Notes under the pieces: model-generated
Told to the model about the DNA's origin: nothing
The model's input: the letters and a program-made list of their open reading frames with translations, nothing else
The model's database searches: none
Translations under genes and position numbers: made by a program
Source: an uncultured Phascolarctobacterium sp.
Lineage (GTDB): Bacteria; Bacillota; Negativicutes; Acidaminococcales; Acidaminococcaceae
Length of the DNA stretch: 64,000 nt
Assembly: GCA_905207485.1 (NCBI GenBank)
Contig: CAJLLL010000003.1
Span: forward strand, 16,415 to 80,414
Reading direction: 5' to 3'
Shown here: positions 17,463 to 26,104 of the stretch, in pieces
Layout of the letters: every line of letters begins with the position of its first letter
Position numbering within the stretch: position 1 is the first letter of the stretch

Positions 17463-19154
17463 TTAAAAATCTATTTTTGTAAATCCGCTGAAATTAATTT
17501 TTTCATATTTGCAGGCAGCTTCAAAGTAGGCGGCCGCATCAGTTAAATAAGTTACTGTAGTTTCCCAAAGTTCAGCCTGTCCTGATTGTTTAAAGCCAAC
17601 TTCTACTATGTATGAGCCTTTAGTTTCGCCTTTTGTGGCAATGGCGCATTGAATGAACCAGTATTCTTTGGTGTTTTTTGGGTTTTTCTGTTCCAATATA
17701 ATAAAGCTGTCGGGATCAGGGATAAGTTGGCGCAGTTCTTCCAGAATTTGCTGATATGATGGCGAAAACAATTCTTCGTTTTTTTGACGGCTGTTGATGG
17801 TAAGGGTCCATTCCCAACCGTCATGAGGCTGTGGAATGGGCGGAGCCTGATTTTCTCCGGACTGAAACATGGAAATTAATCCACCAAGCAGGCTGGAAGC
17901 AGTATCACGGCGTACCCATTTGCCAAAGAAATTCTTTTTATAGTGACTTAGTTCTTCCAGCACTTCTTCAGAATCTCCTGCCTTTTGCAGGTATTCCACG
18001 CCTTTGGCAATATCTTCCGGGCCGCCTTCGCCGTTGCAGTACAGCCAGCCTAAAATAAAAAATCCATCGGGGCAGTCCCAGTCTATAGTTTCCAAATATT
18101 TACGTGCCAGTGCGTAATTTTGCTCGGTGCCACGGCCATAAGCATAGCAGTAACCAAGGTAATAAGCTCCCCAGTTGCCGGTTGTGCCGCGGTCATCCGC
18201 CATTTTAATAAGATGAAATGCTTTGTTGTAATCCTGTTCTACACCATTGCCGTTAAAATACAATGCTCCCAGACGGTTATAGGAACCTTCTTTAACGCTG
18301 ATGCCCGAGTTAATGCTCATGCGGTAAAATTCAGCCGCACGCGCATAATCCTGCGGCACTCCGTAGCCAAGTTCATAAGCATAGCCGGCAAAGAAATAAG
18401 CACGCGGTTCACCGGCAGCGGCTGCTTTGCGGAACAAGGCATAGGCTTCTTCCAATTTATCTTCATCATATAAATCGCAGGCGTAAAGATATTGGTAATT
18501 AGGGTAGCCTTTATCCGCATAATGGCGGGTTAATTCCTGCGCTTTTTGCGGCTGGGGGTCTATCAGCCCGTCTTCTCCTTTAAGATACAGCAGGCTGAGG
18601 TTGGCGCCTGCGGTAGCCAGCCCGTTATCAAGGGCTTTGGTGTACCAGTATTCGCATTTTAAAATATTTTCGCGCAGAAAATTTCTGAAATCTTCGTCAG
18701 TTTCAAAAGATTTAGGGTCAATTTTTTCAATTTCCATAAAATCCCACCAATAGTAAACGTTGCCGATTACCATTTGGCAGAACGGTTCTCCGCGTTCAGC
18801 TTTGTCTAAAATAATTTCAAAAGCTTCTTTAAGGCTGGCGAAGGGCATTGTTTCTTTTAGTTCGTCATCCATAACGCCGCAGCGCATGGAAACAAGCACG
18901 CCCAATGCGCTGCCAAGCAGTACAGAGCGGCGCATCAGTTCGTCGCCTTCCCGTTCATCTACCGGGAAATTATGGCCTACCCAGGTATATTGGTCTCCAT
19001 ACAAACAACGTGCCAGCAGGCAGTAGGCATCTGCATCGCCTTCGTTACATGCTTCCTGCAGAAGCTGAAAACCTTCCTGGCCGCGGCCTGCAGCCAAATC
19101 GTAATAAATATCATGCAGTGCTTTTTCTACCTTATCACTAAAAAACATGCCCAT
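17463..19154 (-). CDS. Sel1-repeat (TPR-like) protein with C-terminal unknown domain
   Basis: 563 residues without signal peptide or membrane segment. Residues about 20-400 contain repeated Sel1-type helical pairs (for example AYFFAGYAYELGYGVPQDYA, and similar GYCYAYGRGTEQNYALA units). Residues about 440-563 form a separate alpha/beta domain (WEWTLTINSRQKNEELF onward) that I do not recognise. Sel1 repeats mediate protein-protein contacts. The ATG follows GGGGTGG. It is a single gene between terminators. Confidence 0.8.
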   Translation of the reverse strand: MGMFFSDKVEKALHDIYYDLAAGRGQEGFQLLQEACNEGDADAYCLLARCLYGDQYTWVGHNFPVDEREGDELMRRSVLLGSALGVLVSMRCGVMDDELKETMPFASLKEAFEIILDKAERGEPFCQMVIGNVYYWWDFMEIEKIDPKSFETDEDFRNFLRENILKCEYWYTKALDNGLATAGANLSLLYLKGEDGLIDPQPQKAQELTRHYADKGYPNYQYLYACDLYDEDKLEEAYALFRKAAAAGEPRAYFFAGYAYELGYGVPQDYARAAEFYRMSINSGISVKEGSYNRLGALYFNGNGVEQDYNKAFHLIKMADDRGTTGNWGAYYLGYCYAYGRGTEQNYALARKYLETIDWDCPDGFFILGWLYCNGEGGPEDIAKGVEYLQKAGDSEEVLEELSHYKKNFFGKWVRRDTASSLLGGLISMFQSGENQAPPIPQPHDGWEWTLTINSRQKNEELFSPSYQQILEELRQLIPDPDSFIILEQKNPKNTKEYWFIQCAIATKGETKGSYIVEVGFKQSGQAELWETTVTYLTDAAAYFEAACKYEKINFSGFTKIDF

Positions 19155-19264
19155 AATATTGCCACCCCATTTCTGCTTTATAATGCTTTAGCCTATTGCT
19201 GCTTTTAGTTTAGCACAGTGGCAGGAAATCTACAATTTATTTTATAGTTTTTAAATAAATAATA

Positions 19265-19291
19265 AAAAAGCAGGCATTAAGCCTGCTTTTA
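19265..19291. terminator. Intrinsic terminator of the esterase operon
   Basis: The stem AAAAAGCAGGC-ATTAA-GCCTGCTTTT has A and T runs on both sides and so can work in both directions. The same hairpin type closes the AsmA-like gene at 59482-59507. Confidence 0.8.
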
Positions 19292-19302
19292 GTATATGGT
19301 TG

Positions 19303-20304
19303 TTATTTGGTCAGTAAAGCTTTGCTTTCCGCATAAATGCGCTGCCAGAACTCATGGCTCTGTTGAGCATCTGGAACGGCTACTTCAAAAGCATGGTATA
19401 AACCGGGCACGACATATAAAGTTGTGGCATTGCCGTCTTCTACCAATTTGTTGGCGTAAGTAATATCTTCATTAACAAATAAATCAAGGCTGCCCGTATA
19501 AATTACAGCGGGCGGCAAATTTGTCAAATCTTCCGCCATAGCTGGAGAAAAATATGGCAGCATTTCCTTAGTTATTTTTTGCCCGCCGCGGAGTTTTTCC
19601 CAGGCAAAAACATTTGTTGGGCGCAGCCAGCAGATGTTGCCGGTGTATTCGCTTTTATAAGGCGAGTCCTGTGAGCCTGTGCGGTAATCAAGCATCGGGT
19701 AAATTAAAACCTGCCCTTTTAAAGCAAGATTGGCATTATCGCGGTTGTACAGGGCAAGGCTTGCAGATAAACCGCCGCCTGCGCTGTCGCCCATAATAAG
19801 CATGTTTTCGCCGTCAAAGCCGAGCTTGCCGGCATTTTGTTTTACATACAGCAGTCCGTTGTACGCATCAATCAGCGCTGCCGGAAAAGCGGCTTCGGTT
19901 GAGAGCCTGTAATCTACGGTGATTACTGCGGCGCCGGTGTTATCTGCAAGATTCTGGTAACGTTCTATGTTATCAAGCGACTGGCGGAATAAATAACCGC
20001 CGCCGTGAATGTAGTAAATAACAGGCAGTGTTTGTGCATTTATATTTTTAGGACGGAACACATACATATTTACAGCAGGGTCAGCACCTTTGGGCGGGAC
20101 TGTAATGGTTTCCCTGCCCTGTGCTGTGGTTTTCTGCATTGCTTCGGTGCCTTTAAGGTCAGCATCAGAAGTGTATAAAAACATAAAATTCTGTGCTGCA
20201 GCGCGGTAGGCCGGTGCAACTTTGTCAAGATGCGGTATTTCTGAAGCTAAGGCAGATGCAGTAAGGCTGCAAAAAATAAGCAGTAAAGTAAGCAGTTTTT
20301 TCAT
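19303..20304 (-). CDS. Exported alpha/beta-hydrolase esterase (HSL/acetyl-esterase type)
   Basis: 333 residues. Signal peptide at 1-20 (ends ALA). The hormone-sensitive-lipase-type motifs are all present: oxyanion HGGG near residue 105, nucleophile GDSAGG near 173, and the acid and histidine in GSLDLF and LYHAFEV near 272 and 305. It should hydrolyse short-chain esters outside the cytoplasmic membrane. It is the last gene of a run of genes for exported proteins on the minus strand, 15 bp after the ABM-domain gene. Natural substrate unknown. Confidence 0.9.
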   Translation of the reverse strand: MKKLLTLLLIFCSLTASALASEIPHLDKVAPAYRAAAQNFMFLYTSDADLKGTEAMQKTTAQGRETITVPPKGADPAVNMYVFRPKNINAQTLPVIYYIHGGGYLFRQSLDNIERYQNLADNTGAAVITVDYRLSTEAAFPAALIDAYNGLLYVKQNAGKLGFDGENMLIMGDSAGGGLSASLALYNRDNANLALKGQVLIYPMLDYRTGSQDSPYKSEYTGNICWLRPTNVFAWEKLRGGQKITKEMLPYFSPAMAEDLTNLPPAVIYTGSLDLFVNEDITYANKLVEDGNATTLYVVPGLYHAFEVAVPDAQQSHEFWQRIYAESKALLTK

Positions 20305-20319
20305 AATATCACCTGTGTT

Positions 20320-21018
20320 TTAAAATTGGCTGCCGCTGAGGGCAATATTTTGCGGTTCATTAATAATAAGGGTTTTATCTGTTACCATGTTTTGCACGGC
20401 TTTGTTGTATTCCTGAAAATATTTGCCGGCAATATGTGCTTTGTAGGCTTCATCGTCAGCATACAGTTCCAGCAAATGGAAAATGTTTGGGTTTGCTGTT
20501 TCCGTTGTGGCTAAAAGTGCCAGTACCCCCGGTTCGTTGGCAACGGAGGCACGCATTTCTTTGGCAAGAACCTTTTTGTATTCGTCAAGCTGCTGCGGGT
20601 CGATAACAAGGCGTGCCATACGCGGTTTATCGGCAATGCCGGTTACTTTGCTTTGCAGCAGGAAGGCATCGGCTGCCATGATTTTATTGGTAGAAGCAAG
20701 CCGGGCAATGGCTTTGCGTTTTTCATTTAAGCCGGTATTGCTTTGCAGTGCTGCACACGTAGCTTCGTCTTTATAAATTTCCAAAAAGCGCATAACGCCG
20801 TTTTCATCTGTACCGCCGTAAACTGCAAGCACTCCTTTGCTTTGGCGGACTGCATTATTATAGTTGTTAACGGTTTCAGTAAGTTCTGCGGTTTTGCCGT
20901 CAGCGGCTGTATAAATTGCCCAGCGCACAAAAGGCTGCGCTGTTTCGGCTGCTGCCTGTGCCGGCATGGCCTGCAAACCGCAAACAAGCATTAGTACCGT
21001 AAATAGTAATTTTTTCAT
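20320..21018 (-). CDS. Exported protein with two antibiotic-biosynthesis-monooxygenase (ABM) domains
   Basis: 232 residues. Signal peptide at 1-23 (ends AQAA). Two tandem dimeric alpha/beta-barrel ABM-like repeats are recognisable: about residues 27-105 (FVRWAIYTAADGK, VMRFLEIYKDE) and about 125-215 (MARLVIDPQQLDEY, IFHLLELYADDEAYKAH). Such domains act as cofactor-free monooxygenases, heme-degrading enzymes or isomerases, and are usually cytosolic single-domain proteins; tandem fusion plus export is unusual. It sits 12 bp after the cyclophilin-like lipoprotein gene. Reaction unknown. Confidence 0.8.
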   Translation of the reverse strand: MKKLLFTVLMLVCGLQAMPAQAAAETAQPFVRWAIYTAADGKTAELTETVNNYNNAVRQSKGVLAVYGGTDENGVMRFLEIYKDEATCAALQSNTGLNEKRKAIARLASTNKIMAADAFLLQSKVTGIADKPRMARLVIDPQQLDEYKKVLAKEMRASVANEPGVLALLATTETANPNIFHLLELYADDEAYKAHIAGKYFQEYNKAVQNMVTDKTLIINEPQNIALSGSQF

Positions 21019-21030
21019 GGCGGTTCTCCT

Positions 21031-21504
21031 TTATTCTGCCTTTTCTAAAGTTGCGGTAAAATTGCTTTGCTGCGCCTTAATAATATCAAGCCCGTTTTCA
21101 AGCCTGCCTATAGGAATTAAATTGGGGTCATCTTTAAAATCAACGTAAAAAATGCTTAAATTGCCCCAGGGCTGATATACGCAAATATCGCCTGCCAAAG
21201 GATGGCAGCCAACACGTTGCCCGTTTTCATCGAGGCGTTTATCAAAATAAGCAATCTTTTCCATACCGGCAAAATCTTTAAACTCCAGTGTTACCGGCAG
21301 GCGGCTGTATAAATCGGCGGCACCTGGTTCACTGCGCAGTGTTACCGGCAGCTTGTGACCGTTGACGTTAAGAGTGGCTTTATATACAGTATTTTGCGCG
21401 GCAGCGGGCTGCGACGGTGCGGCTTGTGTTGCGCCTTGCGTTCCGCCGCAGGCAGATAAGCCGAGTGCTGCTGCCAGACTTAAAAATAAAAGAATCTTTT
21501 TCAA
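21031..21504 (-). CDS. Cyclophilin-like lipoprotein
   Basis: 157 residues from the TTG at 21504, which has GGAGGG about 6 bases upstream and directly gives the lipoprotein signal MKKILLFLSLAAALGLSAC (lipobox LSAC). The mature part (VNGHKLPVTLRSEPGA, then LPVTLEFKDF and the PLAGDICVYQPWGNLSIFYVDF stretch around residues 105-125) matches the small bacterial cyclophilin-like fold family. Some relatives are encoded beside flavodoxins or aldo-keto reductases; peptidyl-prolyl isomerase activity has not been established for most. A terminator at 21619-21646 separates it from the cupin gene upstream. Confidence 0.75.
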   Translation of the reverse strand: MKKILLFLSLAAALGLSACGGTQGATQAAPSQPAAAQNTVYKATLNVNGHKLPVTLRSEPGAADLYSRLPVTLEFKDFAGMEKIAYFDKRLDENGQRVGCHPLAGDICVYQPWGNLSIFYVDFKDDPNLIPIGRLENGLDIIKAQQSNFTATLEKAE

Positions 21505-21618
21505 CGCTATCCCTCCAAACATATTTGTTAATTTAATTATAAAAAGCATCATGTATGCCGTCCAATGCTTAAATATTATTTGCAGGTATGCGTTTTTGTT
21601 ATGGTGGTTCTGTAGTGC

Positions 21619-21646
21619 GAAAAAGAACCGGCTGATGCCGGTTCGT
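21619..21646 (-). terminator. Intrinsic terminator after the cupin gene
   Basis: Read on the minus strand, the stem GAACCGGC-ATCA-GCCGGTTC is followed by TTTTT. It splits the cmd-cupin transcript from the cyclophilin-ABM-esterase genes, or attenuates read-through. A weak promoter-like pair (TTGGAC-N18-TATAAT, 21565-21536) lies just downstream. Confidence 0.7.
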
Positions 21647-21655
21647 GTTAAAATG

Positions 21656-22141
21656 TTATTTTAATTTGCCGTAATCTTCGTCGCTTACGGGTTCAAGCCA
21701 TTCATTGCTTGCGCCTTCTGCCGGAATTTCAACAGCGAGATGTGCGAACCAGCTGTCATGTGCAGCGCCGTGCCAGTGTTTAACGCCGGGTGCAATGTTT
21801 ACCACATCGCCGGGGTGCAGTTCCTGTGCCGGTTTGCCCCATTCCTGATAATAGCCGCGTCCTGCGGTTACAAGCAGAATTTGCCCGCCTTTGTGGTGAA
21901 TATGCCAGTTGTTGCGGCAGCCGGGTTCAAAAGTTACGTTGCCGATAGGAACGCCGGTAGTTGTAAGCATTTTAAGATAGCTTTGTCCTACAAAATATTG
22001 TTGGTAAGCTACGTTTTTATCACCCATATCAAATACAGTATTTTTAAGTTCCGGTGCATCAATTTTTTCTTGTGCCATAACTGAATTGCCTCCCATAATC
22101 ATAAGTGCGCATAAAGCTAACAATATTTTTTTCACTTTCAT
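21656..22141 (-). CDS. Exported cupin-domain protein
   Basis: 161 residues. Signal peptide at 1-23 (ends VMA). Single cupin barrel: motif 1 near residues 78-99 includes NWHIHHKGGQIL, and motif 2 near 115-130 includes PGVKHWHGA. The His/Glu-type metal ligands are therefore present except that a glutamine occupies the usual glutamate position. Homologues of this kind are often encoded beside carboxymuconolactone-decarboxylase-like genes, as here, where the CMD gene lies 56 bp upstream. Export is shown by the signal; the substrate is unknown. Confidence 0.85.
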   Translation of the reverse strand: MKVKKILLALCALMIMGGNSVMAQEKIDAPELKNTVFDMGDKNVAYQQYFVGQSYLKMLTTTGVPIGNVTFEPGCRNNWHIHHKGGQILLVTAGRGYYQEWGKPAQELHPGDVVNIAPGVKHWHGAAHDSWFAHLAVEIPAEGASNEWLEPVSDEDYGKLK

Positions 22142-22197
22142 TTTTTACAACTCCTCCTGCGTAAATTTTCCGCTGCGGCGGATTTTGCGTTTTGGGG

Positions 22198-23031
22198 TTA
22201 TTTTTCTGCGGGCGCTGCGGCATTAATGGCGCTGATGGCGTTAAGCGTGCGCGGATAGCCAATGTACGGCAGCGCTACGGTAACTGCGTTCAGCAAATCC
22301 TGGCGGGTGTTGCCGACAATGAGGTTGCCTGCTACATGGCTCTTTGCCTGCGGGTCGCAGCAGCCCAAAGTAATGATGGCGGTAAAAGTAACGAGTTCGC
22401 GCTGTTTTAAATCTAAAACCTTACGGGTATAGTAATCGCCAAAGCAGTTTTCAGATAAATAATAGTTAATAAATTTCTGGTCTGCCGGAGCGTTATCATA
22501 GCCTGCAAGAATATGGCTGCGGCCAAAAATATTGCTCTGTACATCAAGACCTTTGTCATAACGGTTGGTGTCATCAGTAGTACCCTGGTTTTCAAGCGGG
22601 AGTTTTACGTCAGCCTCTTCAAAAGCAATCTGCATTTCAACCAGCGCGTTTTTAGCACGGGCAAAGCCGACATAAGGCGCAGTCTGGTAAATAGTTTCAC
22701 GTATTTCTTCCGGTGTCGCGCCTGCATTTAATGCGCCTTTAACATGAATGCCAATATCTTCCGGCGTTGCATTGGCTGTTAAAACTACTAATGTTAAAAG
22801 TTCTTTTTGCGCCAAAGGCATTTTTGCCTGTTTGTTAACGTCACTGTAAATAAATTTCTGCATAATATCGCCAAATTCCGGCGAGCCTTTAACTGTACAC
22901 GGATTTTCCGTGCCGTAAAGCGTTTTTACGGTGGCAGTGCTTTCTGCCATTCTGTCCTGTGCCATAGCGGCATTACCTCCTATAAGCATACATGCGCAAA
23001 GCGCCAGCAAAATTTTAGCTGTTTTTTTCAT
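22198..23031 (-). CDS. Exported carboxymuconolactone-decarboxylase (CMD/AhpD-like) family protein
   Basis: 277 residues. Signal peptide at 1-24 (ends AMA). Two CMD-type helical modules: about residues 60-135 (KELLTLVVLTANATPEDIGIH) and about 185-265 (RELVTFTAIITLGCCDPQAK, then SHVAGNLIVGN). The second contains vicinal cysteines and a downstream histidine, reminiscent of the AhpD redox site but not identical to CxxC. The family includes gamma-carboxymuconolactone decarboxylases and peroxidase-linked reductases. It is first in its operon and directly downstream of a MerR-type promoter at 23086-23116. Confidence 0.85.
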   Translation of the reverse strand: MKKTAKILLALCACMLIGGNAAMAQDRMAESTATVKTLYGTENPCTVKGSPEFGDIMQKFIYSDVNKQAKMPLAQKELLTLVVLTANATPEDIGIHVKGALNAGATPEEIRETIYQTAPYVGFARAKNALVEMQIAFEEADVKLPLENQGTTDDTNRYDKGLDVQSNIFGRSHILAGYDNAPADQKFINYYLSENCFGDYYTRKVLDLKQRELVTFTAIITLGCCDPQAKSHVAGNLIVGNTRQDLLNAVTVALPYIGYPRTLNAISAINAAAPAEK

Positions 23032-23085
23032 TTTTATCCCTGCCTTTTCTTGCCCTGCGGCAGATTGATTTATCTTTACGCGTTT

Positions 23086-23116
23086 ATTATAAAAGTTTGA
23101 GACGGCTCCAAGTCAA
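23086..23116 (-). promoter_or_regulatory. MerR-type promoter, site a (CMD/cupin operon)
   Basis: Minus strand: TTGACT (23116-23111), exactly 19 bp, TATAAT (23091-23086). The spacer begins TGGAGCCGTCTCAAA, a dyad close to the AdhR/NmlR consensus CTTGGAGTTAACTCCAAG. The 19-bp spacing is the mark of promoters that MerR proteins activate by DNA distortion. Confidence 0.8.
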
Positions 23117-23242
23117 TAGCTGCCTGCGGAATATTTACAAAAAAATCTTACGAATATCATTATAAATAATTAAAAATTACAGCTTGTAAAAACGCTTTTG
23201 TTACAAAACAAAGAAGATTTTTTGAATTCTTCCTGTAGCGGC

Positions 23243-23273
23243 TTGACTTGGAGTTAACTTTAAAATTTATAAT
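23243..23273 (+). promoter_or_regulatory. MerR-type promoter, site b (DUF362 gene 1)
   Basis: TTGACT (23243-23248), 19 bp, TATAAT (23268-23273). The spacer starts TGGAGTTAACTTTAA, the best match in the window to the AdhR/NmlR half-site pair. It is divergent from site a, 126 bp away. Confidence 0.85.
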
Positions 23274-23326
23274 CAATATATAAAGGCATATTGTTTTGTT
23301 GTGTGGTTTGGTAAGGGGGCGATATT

Positions 23327-24325
23327 ATGCAAAAAATGAACCGCAAAGACTTTTTAAAACTGGCCGGTTTTACCATGCTTGGGCTAACGGGCTGTAAATT
23401 TACGGATGCAGCCGCAACAGATGCCAAAGCTGTGCCGCAGGAAGTTCAGTCTGCTGCTGTTAATGGCAATGGAAGGGCAAAGGTATATTTCAGCGCCGAT
23501 ATTGATGAAGCGCACATGGTTAAGCTCTATAATCTTATTAAAGAAAACATCACCGGCAGGGTTGGCATAAAAATCCATACCGGCGAACAAGGCGGCAGAA
23601 ACTTTTTGCCGCGCAGTTTTGTTAAAGCCATACAGGAACAAATACCGGGCAGCGTTATTGTAGAAACAAATACTGCTTACGGCGGCGGGCGCAGCACAAC
23701 CGAACGTCACCGCGAAACTTTAAAAGCCAACGGCTGGGATTTTTGCCCTGTTGATATTTTGGACGAAGATGGAGCCGTGATGTTGCCGGTAAAGGGCGGC
23801 AAACATTTTACGCAAATGTCTGTCGGCAAAAACCTTGTCAATTATGATTCGCTTGTAGTGCTTACGCATTTTAAAGGACACAGCATGGGCGGCTACGGCG
23901 GCTCACTAAAAAATATTGCCATTGGCTGCGCGGACGGCAAGGTTGGCAAAATAATGCAGCATGGGCGCAGTTTCAGTGTGCGCAATGCCGCTTTTATGGA
24001 AAACATGGTTGAAGGCGGCAAAGCTGTAACAGATTTCTTTGGCAGGCATATTGTTTATATCAATGTTATGCGGCGCATGTCGGTTGATTGCGATTGTGCC
24101 GGCCGCGGTGCGGCAGAGCCTGTTATAGGCGATATAGGCATTCTTGCCTCAACTGATTTGCTGGCCATTGACAAGGCAAGCATCGACCTTGTTTATAACC
24201 GTCCGGGTGACGACAAAAACGATTTGATTGAACGTATTGAAAGCCGGGAAGGTTTGCGTCAGCTCAGCTACATGAAAGAGCTTGGCATGGGCAGTGACGA
24301 TTATGAGCTGATTACTGTAAGCTGA
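23327..24325 (+). CDS. Exported DUF362-family protein, probable Tat-type lipoprotein
   Basis: 332 residues. The N-terminus NRKDFLKLAG is a variant twin-arginine motif (Arg-Lys) and is followed by a lipobox LTGC near residue 22, so a Tat-exported lipoprotein is likely. The remainder is DUF362: IKIHTGEQGG near 85, VVLTHFKGHSMGGYGG near 175, and a Cys-containing SVDCDCAG near 258. Members of this family often occur fused to ferredoxin domains. A close paralogue lies at 27953-28975, on the other side of tatAC. Driven by site b. Function unknown; metal or Fe-S binding through CDC is inference. Confidence 0.85.
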   Translation: MQKMNRKDFLKLAGFTMLGLTGCKFTDAAATDAKAVPQEVQSAAVNGNGRAKVYFSADIDEAHMVKLYNLIKENITGRVGIKIHTGEQGGRNFLPRSFVKAIQEQIPGSVIVETNTAYGGGRSTTERHRETLKANGWDFCPVDILDEDGAVMLPVKGGKHFTQMSVGKNLVNYDSLVVLTHFKGHSMGGYGGSLKNIAIGCADGKVGKIMQHGRSFSVRNAAFMENMVEGGKAVTDFFGRHIVYINVMRRMSVDCDCAGRGAAEPVIGDIGILASTDLLAIDKASIDLVYNRPGDDKNDLIERIESREGLRQLSYMKELGMGSDDYELITVS

Positions 24326-24399
24326 AATTTAAAAAAGATAGATTTTTGTTTGAAGACAGTTAAGCTGCTGTTAAGGCATGGTTAAATTTTTTGAAGCGC

Positions 24400-24430
24400 T
24401 TGACTTTGCCCATGCCGCAAGTTTTACTAT
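24400..24430 (+). promoter_or_regulatory. MerR-type promoter, site c (tatAC)
   Basis: TTGACT (24400-24405), 19 bp, TACTAT (24425-24430). The spacer dyad is the most divergent of the set (TTGCCCATGCCGCAAG). A second partial half-site, TTGGAGTTAATTTAAGG, lies at about 24446-24462, just before the tatA ribosome-binding site. Confidence 0.65.
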
Positions 24431-24473
24431 ATATATGACACTAATTTTGGAGTTAATTTAAGGAGGAATAATT

Positions 24474-24701
24474 ATGTTTGGTTTAGGTTTACCGGAGTTG
24501 CTGCTCATTTTGGTTATTGGTTTAATATTTTTCGGACCCGGCAAATTGCCGGAAATAGGTTCGGCATTAGGTAAGAGCATGAAGGAGTTTAAACAGGCGG
24601 TAAACAGCACGGAAGCGGAAATAAAAAAAGCCGGTGAAATTACCGAAACCAAAGAAGCGGAACCTGTTAAAGAAGCAGTACAGGCAGAAGCTAAAAAGTA
24701 A
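24474..24701 (+). CDS. tatA: Sec-independent translocase subunit TatA
   Basis: 75 residues: short N-terminal membrane helix ([13 protein letters not shown]), the conserved hinge [10 protein letters not shown], then an amphipathic helix and an acidic/basic tail. This is the classic TatA layout. TatA forms the translocation pore for folded twin-arginine substrates. AAGGAGGA precedes the ATG. tatC follows after 9 bp. The pair is enclosed by genes for Tat-type substrates and has its own MerR-type promoter, so expression appears tied to that regulon. Confidence 0.95.
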   Translation: MFGLGLPELLLILVIGLIFFGPGKLPEIGSALGKSMKEFKQAVNSTEAEIKKAGEITETKEAEPVKEAVQAEAKK

Positions 24702-24710
24702 GGGCTTTTT

Positions 24711-25433
24711 ATGGATAACAGCAGCCCTTTATATAATGATGATAAAACAATGACCCTGACAGAACATTTGGGCGAACTGCGCAGCAGAATTTTGTGGTCG
24801 TTGGCGGCGCTGGCTGTTGGCACCTGCATAAGCAGCATGTTTATTGATGAAATAATTGCGGTGCTGACGGCGCCGGCTGCTAATTTGTATTATATGCGCC
24901 CTGCCGAAGCGTTTTTTATTTACATAAAAGTTGCGCTTGCCTGCGGCGTACTGCTGGCATCGCCGGTTCTGTTTTATGAATTATGGGCATTTTTAATGCC
25001 GGCCCTGACAGGCAAAGAGCGTTCAGCACTGCTTCTGTTTGTTCCCGGGTCTGTGCTTTTGTTTTGGGGAGGCATTGCCTTTGCCTATTTGTTTGTTTTT
25101 CCGCAGGGCTTGAACTTTTTTACAAATTTTGCCGGCGGCAACATCGCGCCGATGCTGTCTATTGAAAGTTACCTTGATTTCTTTTTAATGCTGGTTGTGC
25201 CTTTTGGTTTTATTTTTAACCTGCCTATGGTGCTGATTGTGTTGGCGCAGATGGGCATAATAAGTTCTTCACTGTTAAAAAGCGGACGCAAGTATATGGT
25301 ATTGGCATCCTTTATTTTAGCGGCTGTTATTACGCCAACGCCTGATATAATTACACAGACTCTTTTAGCCGTGCCGATGATTTTATTATACGAAGGCAGC
25401 AGGATTTTTATTAAAGTTGTGCTTCACAAATAA
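24711..25433 (+). CDS. tatC: Sec-independent translocase subunit TatC
   Basis: 240 residues with six predicted membrane helices and the family signature near the N-terminus (LTEHLGELRSRI, residues 16-27), which reads the twin-arginine signal, plus a conserved periplasmic loop (ALTGKERSALLLFVPGS). Together with TatA it makes a minimal Tat system; no tatB is present, as is common in Firmicutes. The gene follows tatA by 9 bp and ends in a bidirectional terminator. Substrates encoded in this window include the proteins at 14711, 15701, 23327 and 27953. Confidence 0.96.
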   Translation: MDNSSPLYNDDKTMTLTEHLGELRSRILWSLAALAVGTCISSMFIDEIIAVLTAPAANLYYMRPAEAFFIYIKVALACGVLLASPVLFYELWAFLMPALTGKERSALLLFVPGSVLLFWGGIAFAYLFVFPQGLNFFTNFAGGNIAPMLSIESYLDFFLMLVVPFGFIFNLPMVLIVLAQMGIISSSLLKSGRKYMVLASFILAAVITPTPDIITQTLLAVPMILLYEGSRIFIKVVLHK

Positions 25434-25440
25434 CCAAAAT

Positions 25441-25472
25441 AACCCTGTACAAAAAATTGTACAGGGTTTTAT
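25441..25472. terminator. Bidirectional terminator between tatC and the exported flavodoxin gene
   Basis: An 11-bp perfect stem AACCCTGTACA/TGTACAGGGTT has a 6-base loop and a T-rich tail. Confidence 0.8.
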
Positions 25473-25482
25473 ACTTTTATAA

Positions 25483-26076
25483 TTAGTATTTAAGGCTGCT
25501 TAACCAGCTTTCGGTTGCTGCGTTATCATCTGCATAAGCACGGATGCCTTCTATTACGTTGGCGCCTTTAAACCATTTGCAGATGTCGGGCGTGCTGTCG
25601 CTGATGGGGCTGCCGCCGCTGGTACAGAAGGTAATAACTGTTTTGCCGTTAAAATCGTAACTGTCGGCAAAACTTGCAACTGCCATTGGCGCAGTGTACC
25701 ACCAGATAGGGAAACCTACAAAAATCACATCGTACTGCGCCATATTTTCTACTTTATTTTTCAGCGCAGGACGGGCATTGTCAGCTTTTTCCTGTTTGGC
25801 AATTTCAGTGACTTCGCGGTAAACGCTTGGGTATGGGGCGGCGGTTTCAATTTTAAACAAGTCGCCGCCAGTTTTGGTTTGAATAAATTGCGCAACTTTT
25901 TCAGTATTGCCGGTATGGCTGAAATATGCTACTAATACTTTTTGGCCATCTGCGGAAGTTTGTGCCTGCTGCTGAGGCTGTTGTGCCGGTGCCTGGCTTT
26001 GTTCTGCGGCACCGCCGCAGGCTGCGGTGCTTAATGCAAGGACGGCGGCAAATAAAACGCTTAAGAATTTTTTCAT
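25483..26076 (-). CDS. Exported flavodoxin-like lipoprotein
   Basis: 197 residues. Lipoprotein-type signal (residues 1-20, ending TAAC), then a Gln/Ala-rich linker and a flavodoxin fold: FMN-phosphate loop SHTGNTEKVA near residue 54, FPIWWYTAP near 123, and TSGGSPISD near 150. Flavodoxins are normally cytosolic; an exported one must obtain FMN outside or be exported folded. It is last in a minus-strand operon behind a Cys-rich membrane protein and a NapH-like Fe-S membrane protein, so it may receive electrons from them. A cytosolic paralogue is at 39265-39729. Reached from MerR-type site d. Confidence 0.88.
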   Translation of the reverse strand: MKKFLSVLFAAVLALSTAACGGAAEQSQAPAQQPQQQAQTSADGQKVLVAYFSHTGNTEKVAQFIQTKTGGDLFKIETAAPYPSVYREVTEIAKQEKADNARPALKNKVENMAQYDVIFVGFPIWWYTAPMAVASFADSYDFNGKTVITFCTSGGSPISDSTPDICKWFKGANVIEGIRAYADDNAATESWLSSLKY

Positions 26077-26104
26077 TGTTGTCTGCTCCTTTTAAATTTA
26101 ATTT

